NCBI GenBank assembly: GCA_022448455.1
Contig: JAKUUR010000001.1
Location: 1 to 64,000 of the forward strand
DNA from: Candidatus Thioglobus autotrophicus
GTDB taxonomy: Bacteria > Pseudomonadota > Gammaproteobacteria > PS1 > Pseudothioglobaceae
Direction of reading: 5' to 3'
DNA length: 64,000 nucleotides
The translations under genes were made by a program, and so were the position numbers. Under the pieces are notes generated by a model. That model saw only the letters and a list, made by a program, of their open reading frames with translations. It had not been told where the DNA came from and did no database searches. Every line of letters starts with the position of its first letter. Positions within the stretch are counted from its first letter, which is position 1. Of the stretch, positions 54,150 through 63,082 are shown one piece after another.

Positions 54150-56255
54150 ATGGCAATTGCTTTCTTTCATAAAAAAACTCAAATTGGAGATCTGACTTCA
54201 GTACTCGAAGATTATCTGACTGATGATGAAGTTGTTCTTGTCAAAAAGGCCCACAAATTAGCGGAAAAGGCTCATGAAGGACAATTGAGAAAATCTGGTG
54301 AGTCTTATATACATCATCCCTTAGCGGTAGCCCTAATACTTGCAGATCTTAAGCTGGATTATTATTGCATTGTTGCTGCAATTTTGCATGATTGTATCGA
54401 GGATACCCCTGTAACAAAAGATGAAGTCGAACAAGAGTTTGGGAGTCAGGTTGCTCATATCGTAGAAGGAGTATCAAAGTTGACAAATTTGGAGTTTACT
54501 TCGAGCTCACAAAAACAAGCTAAAAATTTTCAGAAACTAGTTTTTGCGATGTCAAAAGACATGAGAGTAATGATCATTAAGCTCGCAGATAGACTGCATA
54601 ATATGCGTACTCTTGAGTCTATGAGTGATGAAAAGAAGATTCAAAAAGCCAAAGAAACTTCAGAGCTTCATGCCCCTATTGCAAGGCGACTTGGGTTACA
54701 TAGTATTAGGGTAGAGTTGGATGACTTGTGTTTTCAAACACTTCATCCTAGGAAATACTTGATACTTAAAAGAAAAATCAAAAAACAATATGGCAATCAA
54801 AAGAAAATGATTGCACTCACTCAAACAGAAATTGAAAACCGGTTAAAACTTGAAGGTATTAATGCTGAAGTTAAAGGTCGTCAAAAACAACCTTTTAGTG
54901 TTTATCACAAAATGAAAACCAAATCTTTAAAGTTTTCCGAAGTGCTGGATATGCACGCCTTTCGAGTTATTGTTGATAGTACTAGTGCATGTTATCAAGC
55001 GCTAGGTCAACTTCACAGCTTATACAAACCTTTACCATTAAAGTTCAAAGACTATATTGCAGCTGCAAAACCTAACGGTTATCAATCAATTCATACGGTT
55101 TTATTGGGCCCAAGAAAAATGTTTATTGAGGTTCAAATTCGTTCTCAAGAGATGCATTTCATTTCAGAGTATGGAATTGCTGCACATTGGCACTATAAAA
55201 GTACTGACAAGCCGAGTGAAAAGCTCGCTCAAAATTGGCTTGGCTCCTTGCTCGACATTCAACAAAATTCAGACTCTTCGATTGATTTTCTTGAAAGCAC
55301 GAAGGTCGATTTATTTCCGGATGAAGTTTTTGTATTTACTCCAGCTGGAAAAATCATACAATTGCCGCAAAGGGCAACGGTGCTTGATTTTTCTTATGCA
55401 GTTCATACAAACGTTGGCAAGAGAACTCAGAAGGCAACTATTAATGGAAATGAAGCTGGCCTAGCGACAGAACTAAAATCTGGTCAAACTGTAGAAATAA
55501 CTACCAGTCGTTTGGTCAAACCAAAGCCGGATTGGTTAGATATGGTAATTACCTCTAAAGCTAAAACAGCTATAAAAGCCCAACTTAAGGAAAACTCCAA
55601 AGTTGAGTTGTCCAAACTGGGTAAGCATTTAATTTCTGACGCCCTTAAATATCAAAAAATAGACATTAATGATATTCCCAAAGAGAAATGGAAGGAATGT
55701 TTTAAAGAGTTGCATTGTTCAAATTTTCATGATTTATACATTAAAGTTGGTTTGTCAGAAATATTTGTTGCAGTTGTTATCAACAAACTGCTTAAAGATA
55801 TTAGCAAAGAAACAATAAATACGATAACAATTAATAAAACAAAAGGTATGGCAATTAACTTTGCACACTGCTGCTACCCGATACCTGGAGACGAAGTAAC
55901 AGGCGTCTTAACTATCTCTAAAGGTATGGTGATGCATCGTTCAAATTGTGCAAACCTGGCCCACATTAAGGAGAAAAATGCACAATGGATGGAGATCGAC
56001 TGGAAGTCAGATGATAGTGAACTATTCGAGGTTAGTATAAGCTGTTTGGTGGAAAATCGTAGTGGCACTTTGGCAACTATGGCTAATATATTGGCAAACT
56101 TAGGAGTAAACATTGAAAACATAGAACAACGCGATAAACCCAATGCAAAAAAATTAATTGGCATGGTTATAGTTGTTGCAAATATTATCCAACTTAATAA
56201 TGTATTGGATAAATTAAAAGGTCTTCCTCATATCGTTTCGGCATCAAGATATTAA
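54150..56255 (+). CDS. spoT: Bifunctional (p)ppGpp synthase/hydrolase
   Basis: SpoT makes and degrades the stringent alarmone (p)ppGpp. The N-terminal HD hydrolase site is intact (SYIHHPLAVALIL and ILHDCIEDT), so it is bifunctional, unlike RelA. The synthetase domain has KQPFSVYHKMKTK and DMHAFRVIVDS, followed by TGS (EVFVFTPAGKIIQLPQ, FSYAVHTNVG), a helical and zinc-finger-like region (INFAHCCYPIPGDEV), and an ACT domain (SISCLVENRSGTLATMANIL). The 701 residues are typical. rpoZ is not upstream as it is in E. coli. Confidence 0.96.
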   Translation: MAIAFFHKKTQIGDLTSVLEDYLTDDEVVLVKKAHKLAEKAHEGQLRKSGESYIHHPLAVALILADLKLDYYCIVAAILHDCIEDTPVTKDEVEQEFGSQVAHIVEGVSKLTNLEFTSSSQKQAKNFQKLVFAMSKDMRVMIIKLADRLHNMRTLESMSDEKKIQKAKETSELHAPIARRLGLHSIRVELDDLCFQTLHPRKYLILKRKIKKQYGNQKKMIALTQTEIENRLKLEGINAEVKGRQKQPFSVYHKMKTKSLKFSEVLDMHAFRVIVDSTSACYQALGQLHSLYKPLPLKFKDYIAAAKPNGYQSIHTVLLGPRKMFIEVQIRSQEMHFISEYGIAAHWHYKSTDKPSEKLAQNWLGSLLDIQQNSDSSIDFLESTKVDLFPDEVFVFTPAGKIIQLPQRATVLDFSYAVHTNVGKRTQKATINGNEAGLATELKSGQTVEITTSRLVKPKPDWLDMVITSKAKTAIKAQLKENSKVELSKLGKHLISDALKYQKIDINDIPKEKWKECFKELHCSNFHDLYIKVGLSEIFVAVVINKLLKDISKETINTITINKTKGMAINFAHCCYPIPGDEVTGVLTISKGMVMHRSNCANLAHIKEKNAQWMEIDWKSDDSELFEVSISCLVENRSGTLATMANILANLGVNIENIEQRDKPNAKKLIGMVIVVANIIQLNNVLDKLKGLPHIVSASRY

Positions 56256-56331
56256 TATTGAAAAAATGTACCTAGCCACTTAATCAATTGATTAAAATTG
56301 CGTTTATCATTTACTTCGCCTATTTAACAAA

Positions 56332-56526
56332 ATGATCAGCTGGACTGACTCACTCGAAATTGCTATTTCACTTGAAGAAGCTCACCCAGATATTGACCCT
56401 ATAACTATCAATTTTGTTGATTTACGTGAACTCGTAATGGCCCTTGAAGACTTTAATGAAGGCGACACTCAATGTGGAGAGAAGATATTAGAAGCCATTC
56501 AAATGTGTTGGATTGACGAAAAATAA
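56332..56526 (+). CDS. iscX: Iron-sulfur assembly accessory protein IscX
   Basis: IscX is a 64-residue acidic helical protein that binds IscS and iron and tunes Fe-S assembly. SWTDSLEIAISLEEAHPDID, FVDLRELVMALEDFN and the ending EKILEAIQMCWIDE match the E. coli protein throughout. It is normally the last gene of the isc operon. Here it stands apart, 76 bases after spoT, and its stop overlaps the tolB start, so it has been separated from the isc genes. Confidence 0.95.
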   Translation: MISWTDSLEIAISLEEAHPDIDPITINFVDLRELVMALEDFNEGDTQCGEKILEAIQMCWIDEK

Positions 56527-57806
56527 TGAAATATCTTAAAGCACTGATTCTATTTTCAGTTTTATTATCTTTTTCGGCTAACGCTCTTTTAGAAATCAAC
56601 ATTATAAAGTCGAAAGAAGAACTCTTTCCTGTTGTAATTGCTCCTTTTGAGGTTATCGGAGATGCTCAACAGGGAGCCGAAATTGCAAACATTATCAGAG
56701 ATAATTTGAATCGTTCTGGACAATTTAATGCACTCAGTACAAATGAATTAGTTACAAATCAAATTGATTTTAACTTTTGGCAAGAACACAAAAAAGATGC
56801 CGTTATTTTTGGAAAGATTGAACAAGTCAGTAGCAAAGTTTTTAATGTCTATATCTATATTTATGATGTATTCTCCGAAAAGAGTCTTTATGCTAAAAAG
56901 ATTGCAGTTCACAATAGCGGTATAAGACGAATCGCACATTACTTAAGTGATAAAATTTATTATGTTCTACTTGGACAAAAAGGTTCGTTTGATACTAGAT
57001 TGTCTTACGTCACTGTTTCTGAGGGCAAAAAAGGTAATCGAACCTACAGACTTCAAATTTCTGACTCGGATGGTTACAACCCTCAAACGGTTGTAAAGTC
57101 TTCTCATCCTATCTTGTCTCCTGTCTGGTCATCTGACCAGAACAAGTTGGCCTATGTGTCATTTAAAAATAATCGTTCAGAGGTCTTTGTTATTTATCCT
57201 TTTTTAAAAATAAAATCTACAAAGTTACCTAAATTTGATGGTATCGCTTCCTCTCCAAGTTGGCATCCAGACGGAGAAAACATTGCACTAACTATTTCAA
57301 AAAAAGGCAACAAAGACATTTATTTGTATAACCTTAAAACTAAAGAACTTAAAAGGTTGACAACAAATACTGCTATCGACACTGAAGCTAACTTTTCACC
57401 CGATGGCAAAAGTATCGCTTTCACTTCGAATCGAACAGGGCAAGTTCAAATTTATATTAAAAATTTAAAAACAGGCAAGATAAGTCGCGCTACTTTTGAA
57501 GGTTCATATAACGCAAAACCTGTTTTTTCTCCTGACGGTAAAGAGCTGGCTCTGATTCATCGTGTTGGTAAAGATTACAGATTGGCTTTGCTTAACATTG
57601 CAACTCGAGACTTGACAATTATGACACAAAATAAATCAGACGAGTCACCCTATTTTTCCCCAAATGGTGGTATGATTATTTTTGCAACCAATCGTGACAA
57701 CAAAGGAATATTGTCTATAATTTCACTACATAACAATCAAATAGTTGAACTTACACAAAAAGATGGTGTGATTAGAGAACCAAGTTGGTCAAATTATTCA
57801 AATTAA
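56526..57806 (+). CDS. tolB: Tol-Pal system protein TolB
   Basis: TolB is a periplasmic protein linking the Tol inner-membrane motor to Pal. A signal peptide (MKYLKALILFSVLLSFSANA) is followed by the N-terminal domain (about 25-165) and a six-bladed propeller (about 170-425) whose blades show WD40-like FSPDGKSIAFTSNRTGQ, WHPDGENIALT and FSPDGKELALI. The 426 residues are normal. It is coupled to iscX by a 1-base overlap, and pal follows after 10 bases. The motor genes tolQRA are not upstream as in E. coli and must lie elsewhere. Confidence 0.96.
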   Translation: MKYLKALILFSVLLSFSANALLEINIIKSKEELFPVVIAPFEVIGDAQQGAEIANIIRDNLNRSGQFNALSTNELVTNQIDFNFWQEHKKDAVIFGKIEQVSSKVFNVYIYIYDVFSEKSLYAKKIAVHNSGIRRIAHYLSDKIYYVLLGQKGSFDTRLSYVTVSEGKKGNRTYRLQISDSDGYNPQTVVKSSHPILSPVWSSDQNKLAYVSFKNNRSEVFVIYPFLKIKSTKLPKFDGIASSPSWHPDGENIALTISKKGNKDIYLYNLKTKELKRLTTNTAIDTEANFSPDGKSIAFTSNRTGQVQIYIKNLKTGKISRATFEGSYNAKPVFSPDGKELALIHRVGKDYRLALLNIATRDLTIMTQNKSDESPYFSPNGGMIIFATNRDNKGILSIISLHNNQIVELTQKDGVIREPSWSNYSN

Positions 57807-57816
57807 GGAAATAAAA

Positions 57817-58821
57817 ATGTCAAAAAAACTATTGCTAATAACAGGTGTAATTTTTTTAAGCTCTTGCGCAACTACTAATATTCAGGAGTTAGGAGATAAA
57901 TTTTTAGACTTGATTAATCCGTCTGACTCCCCTGCAGAAGTTGCTGATCTGAGCGAACAGGTATTGGTTTTGAGTGCTGAAAGTGGAGGATTTACTGAAG
58001 AAGAACTTGAAACCTTATCAAACGACGAGTTAATTGAGTTAGCCATAGAAAAAGGTTTGGGAGACATATTGGTTCTAGATGCTGATGGTAACCTTCAGAA
58101 CAGAGATGAAGTAATCAAAGCCCTAGTTGAGAGTGATGAAAGTGGAGGCTTTACCGAAGAAGAACTTGAGGTGTTATCTAACGATGAGTTAATTGAGATT
58201 GCTAAAGAGAAAGGTTTAGAAGGCATATTGCTTCTAGATTCTGATGACAACCTTCAGAACAGGGATCAAGTAATCAAGACACTGGTTGAGAGTGAGTCTC
58301 TAATGGAAAGTGCAACCCAAGAACTTAAATCACTATCAGACGATGCACTAATTGAGATAGCTCAGACAAAAGGCATGGAAGATGAAATAATTCTAGATGA
58401 CGATGGTAACCTTCAGAACAGAGATGAACTAATTAAAGCACTAGTCGAGGGAGCTGCTGAAACTAAGGCAGCTGTTTTGGTACTAGAAAGTTCTGGAATT
58501 CCGTCCACTCTTTATTTTGCTTATGATGACACTGAAATCGATGAAGCAGCCACCAGAGTGATTATTGAACATGCCAACTTTATGCAAAACAACCGTTCCG
58601 TTAGGCTTCGTCTTGAAGGCCATGCGGACGAAAGAGGTACTCGAGAATACAATTTAGCGCTGGGTGAAAATCGTGCTCTGAGCGTTAAAGAGGTACTAGG
58701 TCTCTATAACCTTGAGGATAGAGTTGTTGTTGTCAGTTACGGTGAAGAGCAACCTGTCGCAATCGAACATAACGAAGAGGCTTGGGAAAAGAACCGTCGG
58801 GTAGAGTTCGTATACTATTAA
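57817..58821 (+). CDS. pal: Peptidoglycan-associated lipoprotein Pal with triple acidic repeat
   Basis: Pal anchors the outer membrane to peptidoglycan. The lipobox is FLSSC (Cys17) and the OmpA-type peptidoglycan domain (about 220-334) has LEGHADERGTREYNLALGEN with the Asp and Arg that bind diaminopimelate. At 334 residues it is about twice the usual 160-175. The extra part is three copies of a 53-residue acidic repeat (residues about 56-214) with LSNDELIELA...NLQNRDEVIKALVE, which looks like the SAP/Rho-N helical fold. The insertion lies between the lipid anchor and the peptidoglycan domain. It is in the tolB-pal-cpoB order. Confidence 0.92.
   Translation: MSKKLLLITGVIFLSSCATTNIQELGDKFLDLINPSDSPAEVADLSEQVLVLSAESGGFTEEELETLSNDELIELAIEKGLGDILVLDADGNLQNRDEVIKALVESDESGGFTEEELEVLSNDELIEIAKEKGLEGILLLDSDDNLQNRDQVIKTLVESESLMESATQELKSLSDDALIEIAQTKGMEDEIILDDDGNLQNRDELIKALVEGAAETKAAVLVLESSGIPSTLYFAYDDTEIDEAATRVIIEHANFMQNNRSVRLRLEGHADERGTREYNLALGENRALSVKEVLGLYNLEDRVVVVSYGEEQPVAIEHNEEAWEKNRRVEFVYY
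57982..58458 (+). repeat. Three 53-residue tandem repeats in Pal
   Basis: The serine of LSNDEL/LSNDEL/LSDDAL falls at residues 68, 121 and 174, an exact 53-residue (159-base) period. Copies 1 and 2 are nearly identical at the protein level and the third is more diverged. Their DNA differs at many third positions, so they are an old duplication under selection, not an assembly artefact. Each copy holds LxNRDxxIKxLVE, resembling a SAP/Rho-N-like helix-extended-helix. Confidence 0.9.
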
Positions 58822-58865
58822 ATTAATGCCTCTGCCAAGCATCAACATATGCCTTTTGACGTCTG

Positions 58866-59846
58866 ATGAAAAAGACTCTATTTAAAGTTATCGTTTATAT
58901 TTTCTGTGTTTTTTCTATCGTTGAACTATGTGCGGAAGAGGGCATGGATGATCTTGAAAAGAAAAATTTTTTCAAGATCGAGCGTCTTGAGGCTGAGATC
59001 ATAGTGCTGAAAGATCAATATAAATTGCTCACAGAGCAACAAAGATTAAATATTCAAAAAAAATCTGAATCGGAAGAGGCGCTAAATCTTGGGACGGTTA
59101 TGGATCTTGCTGCAGGTATCTATTCCGCATTAAATACAAAAATTAACTCTCTAAATAAAGACATTCTCATCCTGAAAAATCAATTCAAATTACTTGCAGA
59201 AGAACAAGTAATAAATACCCAAGAACAATCTGAATCAGAAGGGGGACTAGATCTTGAGGTGGCATTTTTTAAGCTTAATGCGAAAGTTAACTCTCTAAAT
59301 GATGATATTCTCGCACTAAAAGACCAATACGAATTACTCACAGAGCAGCAAAGATTAAATACTCAAAAAATCACTGAATTTTTTGATATGCTTGAGTTAA
59401 AGTACACTAAAGAGGCTGTCAAAGAAGTGGTTCTTGACGATAAAGAAAACGAAAAAAAGGCTTATCAAATTTATACTGATGGAAGAAATCAGTTTATTGC
59501 TGGAGAGTATGATAAAGCTATTGCACTATTTAAAAGCTACTTAGATAGCTTTCCTAATTATAAAAATGTCGCTGATGCAAAATTGTGGCTAGGGCGCACG
59601 TATTTTGCCAATGAGCTATACTCTCAATCTAATGCTATTTATTTAGAGTTTCAATCTGAAAACCTTCAACATGCCAAATATCCTGATTCTATGTACGAAT
59701 TGTCTCGTGCGCTTTTTGAGCTTGGAGAGCTAGATGCAGCTAAAAAATTGTTAACAAAAATGATAGAAAAGTTTCCAACACATGATCTATACAAAAAAGC
59801 CAAACAAATGCTTACAGAGCTTGAAGAGTTAACTATCGACGCTTGA
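58866..59846 (+). CDS. cpoB: Cell division coordinator CpoB (YbgF) with expanded coiled coil
   Basis: CpoB links Tol-Pal constriction to PBP1B peptidoglycan synthesis in the periplasm. It has a signal peptide (MKKTLFKVIVYIFCVFSIVE), an extended coiled coil (about 35-180) and C-terminal TPRs (about 205-320) with AYQIYTDGRNQFIAGEYDKA, AKLWLGRTYFANELYSQS and MIEKFPTHDLYKKAKQML. The coiled coil contains three copies of a block around LKDQYKLLTEQQRLN, at residues 48, 103 and 151, longer than the single one in E. coli YbgF (263 residues in all). It comes 44 bases after pal and 4 bases before the pabB start. Confidence 0.9.
   Translation: MKKTLFKVIVYIFCVFSIVELCAEEGMDDLEKKNFFKIERLEAEIIVLKDQYKLLTEQQRLNIQKKSESEEALNLGTVMDLAAGIYSALNTKINSLNKDILILKNQFKLLAEEQVINTQEQSESEGGLDLEVAFFKLNAKVNSLNDDILALKDQYELLTEQQRLNTQKITEFFDMLELKYTKEAVKEVVLDDKENEKKAYQIYTDGRNQFIAGEYDKAIALFKSYLDSFPNYKNVADAKLWLGRTYFANELYSQSNAIYLEFQSENLQHAKYPDSMYELSRALFELGELDAAKKLLTKMIEKFPTHDLYKKAKQMLTELEELTIDA
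58986..59366 (+). repeat. Imperfect triple repeat encoding the CpoB coiled coil
   Basis: LKDQYKLLTEQQ, LKNQFKLLAEEQ and LKDQYELLTEQQ begin at residues 48, 103 and 151 (spacings 55 and 48). The DNA of the outer two copies is strongly alike but with synonymous differences. The repeat unit carries one heptad-rich trimerisation segment each, so the coil has grown by duplication. Confidence 0.8.
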
Positions 59847-59850
59847 AAAA

Positions 59851-61143
59851 GTGAAAATTCTAGAAATAGGCAAAGTTGATTTAGCTTCACTTTGTTATCT
59901 CAACAAAGAACGCTATCCCTTTTTACTTGAAAGTGTCAATCATAATGATAATAATAGATATTCGATTTTGTTTGCTTTTCCAGGAAAAAGTATTGTTCTT
60001 GACAACTTTTCTGACTTTAACTTCCTAAGCGAACTTGAGAAACAATTTAAATTAAACAACCTAAAAACAAATCTGCCTTTTTCGGGCGGCTGGTTTGTTT
60101 ATCTCTCTTATGAGCTTATTGGTCAAATAGAGCCAATTTTGTCTGAAGAACTTCACACTTCTGAATTACCAATTGCTTATGCAGTCAAAATACCCTCTGC
60201 AATCATCATTGATCACCAATTAAATACTACTTATCTTATTGATCAAGATAACGACCAAAATCGTATTGATACTATTTTGTCAGATATAGATGCAATTAAA
60301 CCGATTCCAGAAGCAGGTGTTTTAGGGGAATTGGACCAAGAAAATGAAGATAAATTTTTAAGTGGCGTAAAAGCTTGTCTAGACTACATTGTGGCAGGTG
60401 ATGTGTTCCAGGTCAACCTCTCAAGACAGTGGCAATATAAATTAACCAAAGAAATAGACTCAACAATTATCTATCACGCCTTAAAAAATTCAAATCCAGC
60501 ACCATTTTCAGCGCTTATTCAATATGAAAATTTCAGTATAGTATCATCTTCACCGGAACGACTTTTTAGTGTTCAAGACGGTATTTTACAAACCAGACCT
60601 ATTGCAGGAACTCATCCAAGAGGACAAGGTTCTGAGGATGAAGCCCAAAAAGAAGGTTTAATTAGTCATCCAAAGGAGATAGCAGAGCATGTCATGCTTC
60701 TTGACCTAGAGCGTAACGATATGGGTAGGGTGTGTGAATACGGTAGTGTGTTTGTCAATGAAGTTATGACACTAGAAACCTATCCTTATGTTCATCATAT
60801 CGTTTCCAATATAAAGGGAAAACTTAAAGAAAGGGTGACTATAAAAGGTATAGTTCAGGCTCTCTTTCCTGGAGGCACTATTACTGGCTGTCCAAAAGTG
60901 CGATGTATGCAAATCATTAGTGAGCTAGAACAAATGCCAAGAGGTCCTTACACAGGCTCTCTTGGTTACCTTAGCCAGGATGGAAAAATGGACTTCAATA
61001 TTCTTATCCGCAGTTTTGTCCACACTGGTAAAAAGCTGACTTTTCGAGCTGGAGCAGGAATTGTATATGACTCAATCCCTGAAAGAGAATTGGCAGAAAC
61101 TAAGCATAAAGCTGCTGGATTGGTTAAGATTTTTCAAGATTAG
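59851..61143 (+). CDS. pabB: Aminodeoxychorismate synthase component I
   Basis: This chorismate-binding enzyme most likely makes 4-amino-4-deoxychorismate for folate. The start is GTG at 59851. The N-terminal domain (about 1-160) has FSGGWFVYLSYELIGQIEP, typical of PabB, and the catalytic domain (about 165-430) has GDVFQVNLSRQW, SSSPERLFSV, LLDLERNDMGRV and FPGGTITGCPKVRCMQII. The active-site motif is RPIAGTHPRG, with Ala where E. coli PabB has a catalytic lysine (PIKGT). The length of 430 is nearer PabB (about 450) than TrpE (about 500). TrpE-like activity cannot be excluded. Confidence 0.85.
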   Translation: MKILEIGKVDLASLCYLNKERYPFLLESVNHNDNNRYSILFAFPGKSIVLDNFSDFNFLSELEKQFKLNNLKTNLPFSGGWFVYLSYELIGQIEPILSEELHTSELPIAYAVKIPSAIIIDHQLNTTYLIDQDNDQNRIDTILSDIDAIKPIPEAGVLGELDQENEDKFLSGVKACLDYIVAGDVFQVNLSRQWQYKLTKEIDSTIIYHALKNSNPAPFSALIQYENFSIVSSSPERLFSVQDGILQTRPIAGTHPRGQGSEDEAQKEGLISHPKEIAEHVMLLDLERNDMGRVCEYGSVFVNEVMTLETYPYVHHIVSNIKGKLKERVTIKGIVQALFPGGTITGCPKVRCMQIISELEQMPRGPYTGSLGYLSQDGKMDFNILIRSFVHTGKKLTFRAGAGIVYDSIPERELAETKHKAAGLVKIFQD

Positions 61144-61159
61144 GTTGTTTGATAACAAC
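61144..61159. terminator. Weak bidirectional hairpin between pabB and nadE
   Basis: GTTGTT (61144-61149) pairs with AACAAC (61154-61159) around a TGAT loop in the 33-base gap between the two convergent genes. No T-run follows on either strand, so it is a weak candidate. Confidence 0.3.
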
Positions 61160-61176
61160 TAAATCAGCAAGCACGA

Positions 61177-63054
61177 TTAGGGTTGAAATTTTGATGTCAT
61201 AGGGTAACGTCTTTCTCTACCGAAGGCATTGCTACTTATTTTTGGACCTGGAGCTGATTGTCGTCGCTTGTACTCATTTTTAAGAATCATTGAAGTAATC
61301 TTGTTAACCAAGTCTAAATCATGTCCTTGTTCAGTTATTTTACTAACAGATTGCTTCATTTCAACGAATCGCATTAATATATCATCCAAGATTTCATAAG
61401 GTGGTAGGGAATCTTGGTCGAGTTGATTTGGTGAAAGTTCAGCAGAAGGTGACCTTGTTATAACACGATCAGGAATGACCCTGGATAATGTATTACGATA
61501 ATTCGCAAGTTGATAGACCATAGTTTTCGAGATATCCTTAAGAGGAGCAAAGCCACCACACATGTCACCATAAAGAGTTGCATATCCTACGGCCATTTCA
61601 GATTTATTGCCAGTTGCTAAAACAATTTTATGATGCTTGTTTGATAATGCCATCAACAATACTCCACGAACTCTTGCTTGAATATTCTCCTCAGTAATAT
61701 CTCTAAAAGAATCTTCAAAAAAATCTTTTAAAGATAAATTAAATGCATCAACCATAGGATGAATATCAATACTTGAAAAGGTAACACCCTGGCTGAGAGC
61801 CTGTAATTCAGAGTCTTCTAGGCTCATAGTAGAAGTGAATTGATATGGCATCATTACGGCATGAACATTTTCTGGACCAACAGCATCAACAGCAATTGCA
61901 AGAGTTAATGCAGAATCAATGCCACCAGATAGACCAATAAGGGCTGCTTCAAAAGAATTTTTTTGAATATAGTCACGAGTAGCTAAAACTAAAGCCGAGT
62001 AAATGGATTCCTCTAACATAACAGGTTGAAAGTTTTTTAATGATTCTGTATGAAGACAGAAATATTCCTTAAATTCAGGTAACTGCTGAATTAGAGTTCC
62101 TTCAGAGTCAGTAACAAAAGAGTTACCATCAAAAACCACTTCATCCTGGCCACCAACCATATTTACGTAAATATATGAAACTTCAAACTCAGCAGCATAC
62201 TTTTTACAAATATTCAACCTATCTTTATGCTTTTCAGCTTGAAAGGGAGACGCATTAATGCTAATCACAATATCTACATTTAATTGACAAAGTTTAGAGA
62301 TAGGACCATCAATCCACTGGTCTTCACAAATCAAAACACCAATTCTAGTTTGTTGGCACACAAACACAAAAGATTTATTTCCTGATGAAAAATAGCGCTT
62401 TTCATCAAATACACCATAATTAGGTAACTCTTGTTTATGATAAATATTCGAAATTCGATTCTTTTGAATACAATAAGCGCTGTTAAACAAGGAATCATCA
62501 TTTCGAGAAGGCGCACCAAACAAAACACTTATGGAAGAAGGAATTGAGTCACAAAGGTAATTAATTTGTTCTTCAACTTGAATCATAAATCCATCTCGAA
62601 ATAAAAGATCCTCAGGAGGATAACCAGTAAGAGCCATTTCTGGGAAGACAATCAAGTGAGCTCCAGCACCATCTGCTTCTGTGATCAAAGTTAACATTTT
62701 TTGGGTGTTTATTCTAACATCACCAACAATTGCATTAAATTGGGCGATTTGAATCTTAATAGGCTCAGATGAGGAAAAAATATTATTAAGCTGTTCTTGC
62801 CAAAATATGGCCTTCTCTTTATTGGCAGTATTAATAGCATGCTCATATTTAGTATGAGCAACAACTTCAGCAGGGTCAATATCAAGAATATTTGCGAATA
62901 ACCAGGCATGCGTCTCGCTTAAAGCAGCCTTACCAGAGCTATATTTACTTAAATTTGACTGATTAATAGCATATTTTTTAGCAATTTTATAATCCGATAA
63001 ACCCGTTTTTTCACGCACCATTACAAGGTATTCAGTTGTTTTTTTATTCATCAT
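61177..63054 (-). CDS. nadE: Glutamine-dependent NAD+ synthetase with N-terminal helix-turn-helix
   Basis: This enzyme amidates nicotinic acid adenine dinucleotide to NAD using ammonia from its own glutaminase domain. The nitrilase-type glutaminase (about 99-350) has Glu139 in VFPEMALTGYPPEDLL, Lys207 in YHKQELPNYGVFDE and Cys243 in VLICEDQW; the synthetase domain has LSGGIDSALTLA (about 375-386). In front is a 90-residue extension with a lambda-Cro/DUF3693-like helix-turn-helix (about 8-62; GLSDYKIAKKYAINQSNLSK). No ATG, GTG or TTG lies between the HTH and the glutaminase domain, so the fusion is real. Usual NadE is about 540 residues; this has 625. It starts with ATG-ATG at 63054 and has no good ribosome site. 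Confidence 0.93.
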   Translation of the reverse strand: MMNKKTTEYLVMVREKTGLSDYKIAKKYAINQSNLSKYSSGKAALSETHAWLFANILDIDPAEVVAHTKYEHAINTANKEKAIFWQEQLNNIFSSSEPIKIQIAQFNAIVGDVRINTQKMLTLITEADGAGAHLIVFPEMALTGYPPEDLLFRDGFMIQVEEQINYLCDSIPSSISVLFGAPSRNDDSLFNSAYCIQKNRISNIYHKQELPNYGVFDEKRYFSSGNKSFVFVCQQTRIGVLICEDQWIDGPISKLCQLNVDIVISINASPFQAEKHKDRLNICKKYAAEFEVSYIYVNMVGGQDEVVFDGNSFVTDSEGTLIQQLPEFKEYFCLHTESLKNFQPVMLEESIYSALVLATRDYIQKNSFEAALIGLSGGIDSALTLAIAVDAVGPENVHAVMMPYQFTSTMSLEDSELQALSQGVTFSSIDIHPMVDAFNLSLKDFFEDSFRDITEENIQARVRGVLLMALSNKHHKIVLATGNKSEMAVGYATLYGDMCGGFAPLKDISKTMVYQLANYRNTLSRVIPDRVITRSPSAELSPNQLDQDSLPPYEILDDILMRFVEMKQSVSKITEQGHDLDLVNKITSMILKNEYKRRQSAPGPKISSNAFGRERRYPMTSKFQP

Positions 63055-63082
63055 TAACTATTAATAAAAGTATATATTAGTT

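Noticed and set aside
55057-55464. A 135-codon frame inside spoT on the same strand
   Set aside because: It is out of frame with the conserved synthetase/TGS domains of spoT and has no promoter or homology signals.
61177-63054. Prophage remnant at nadE
   Set aside because: The phage-type HTH is fused in frame to a complete NAD synthetase and no other phage gene is near; it is a domain fusion, not a prophage edge.
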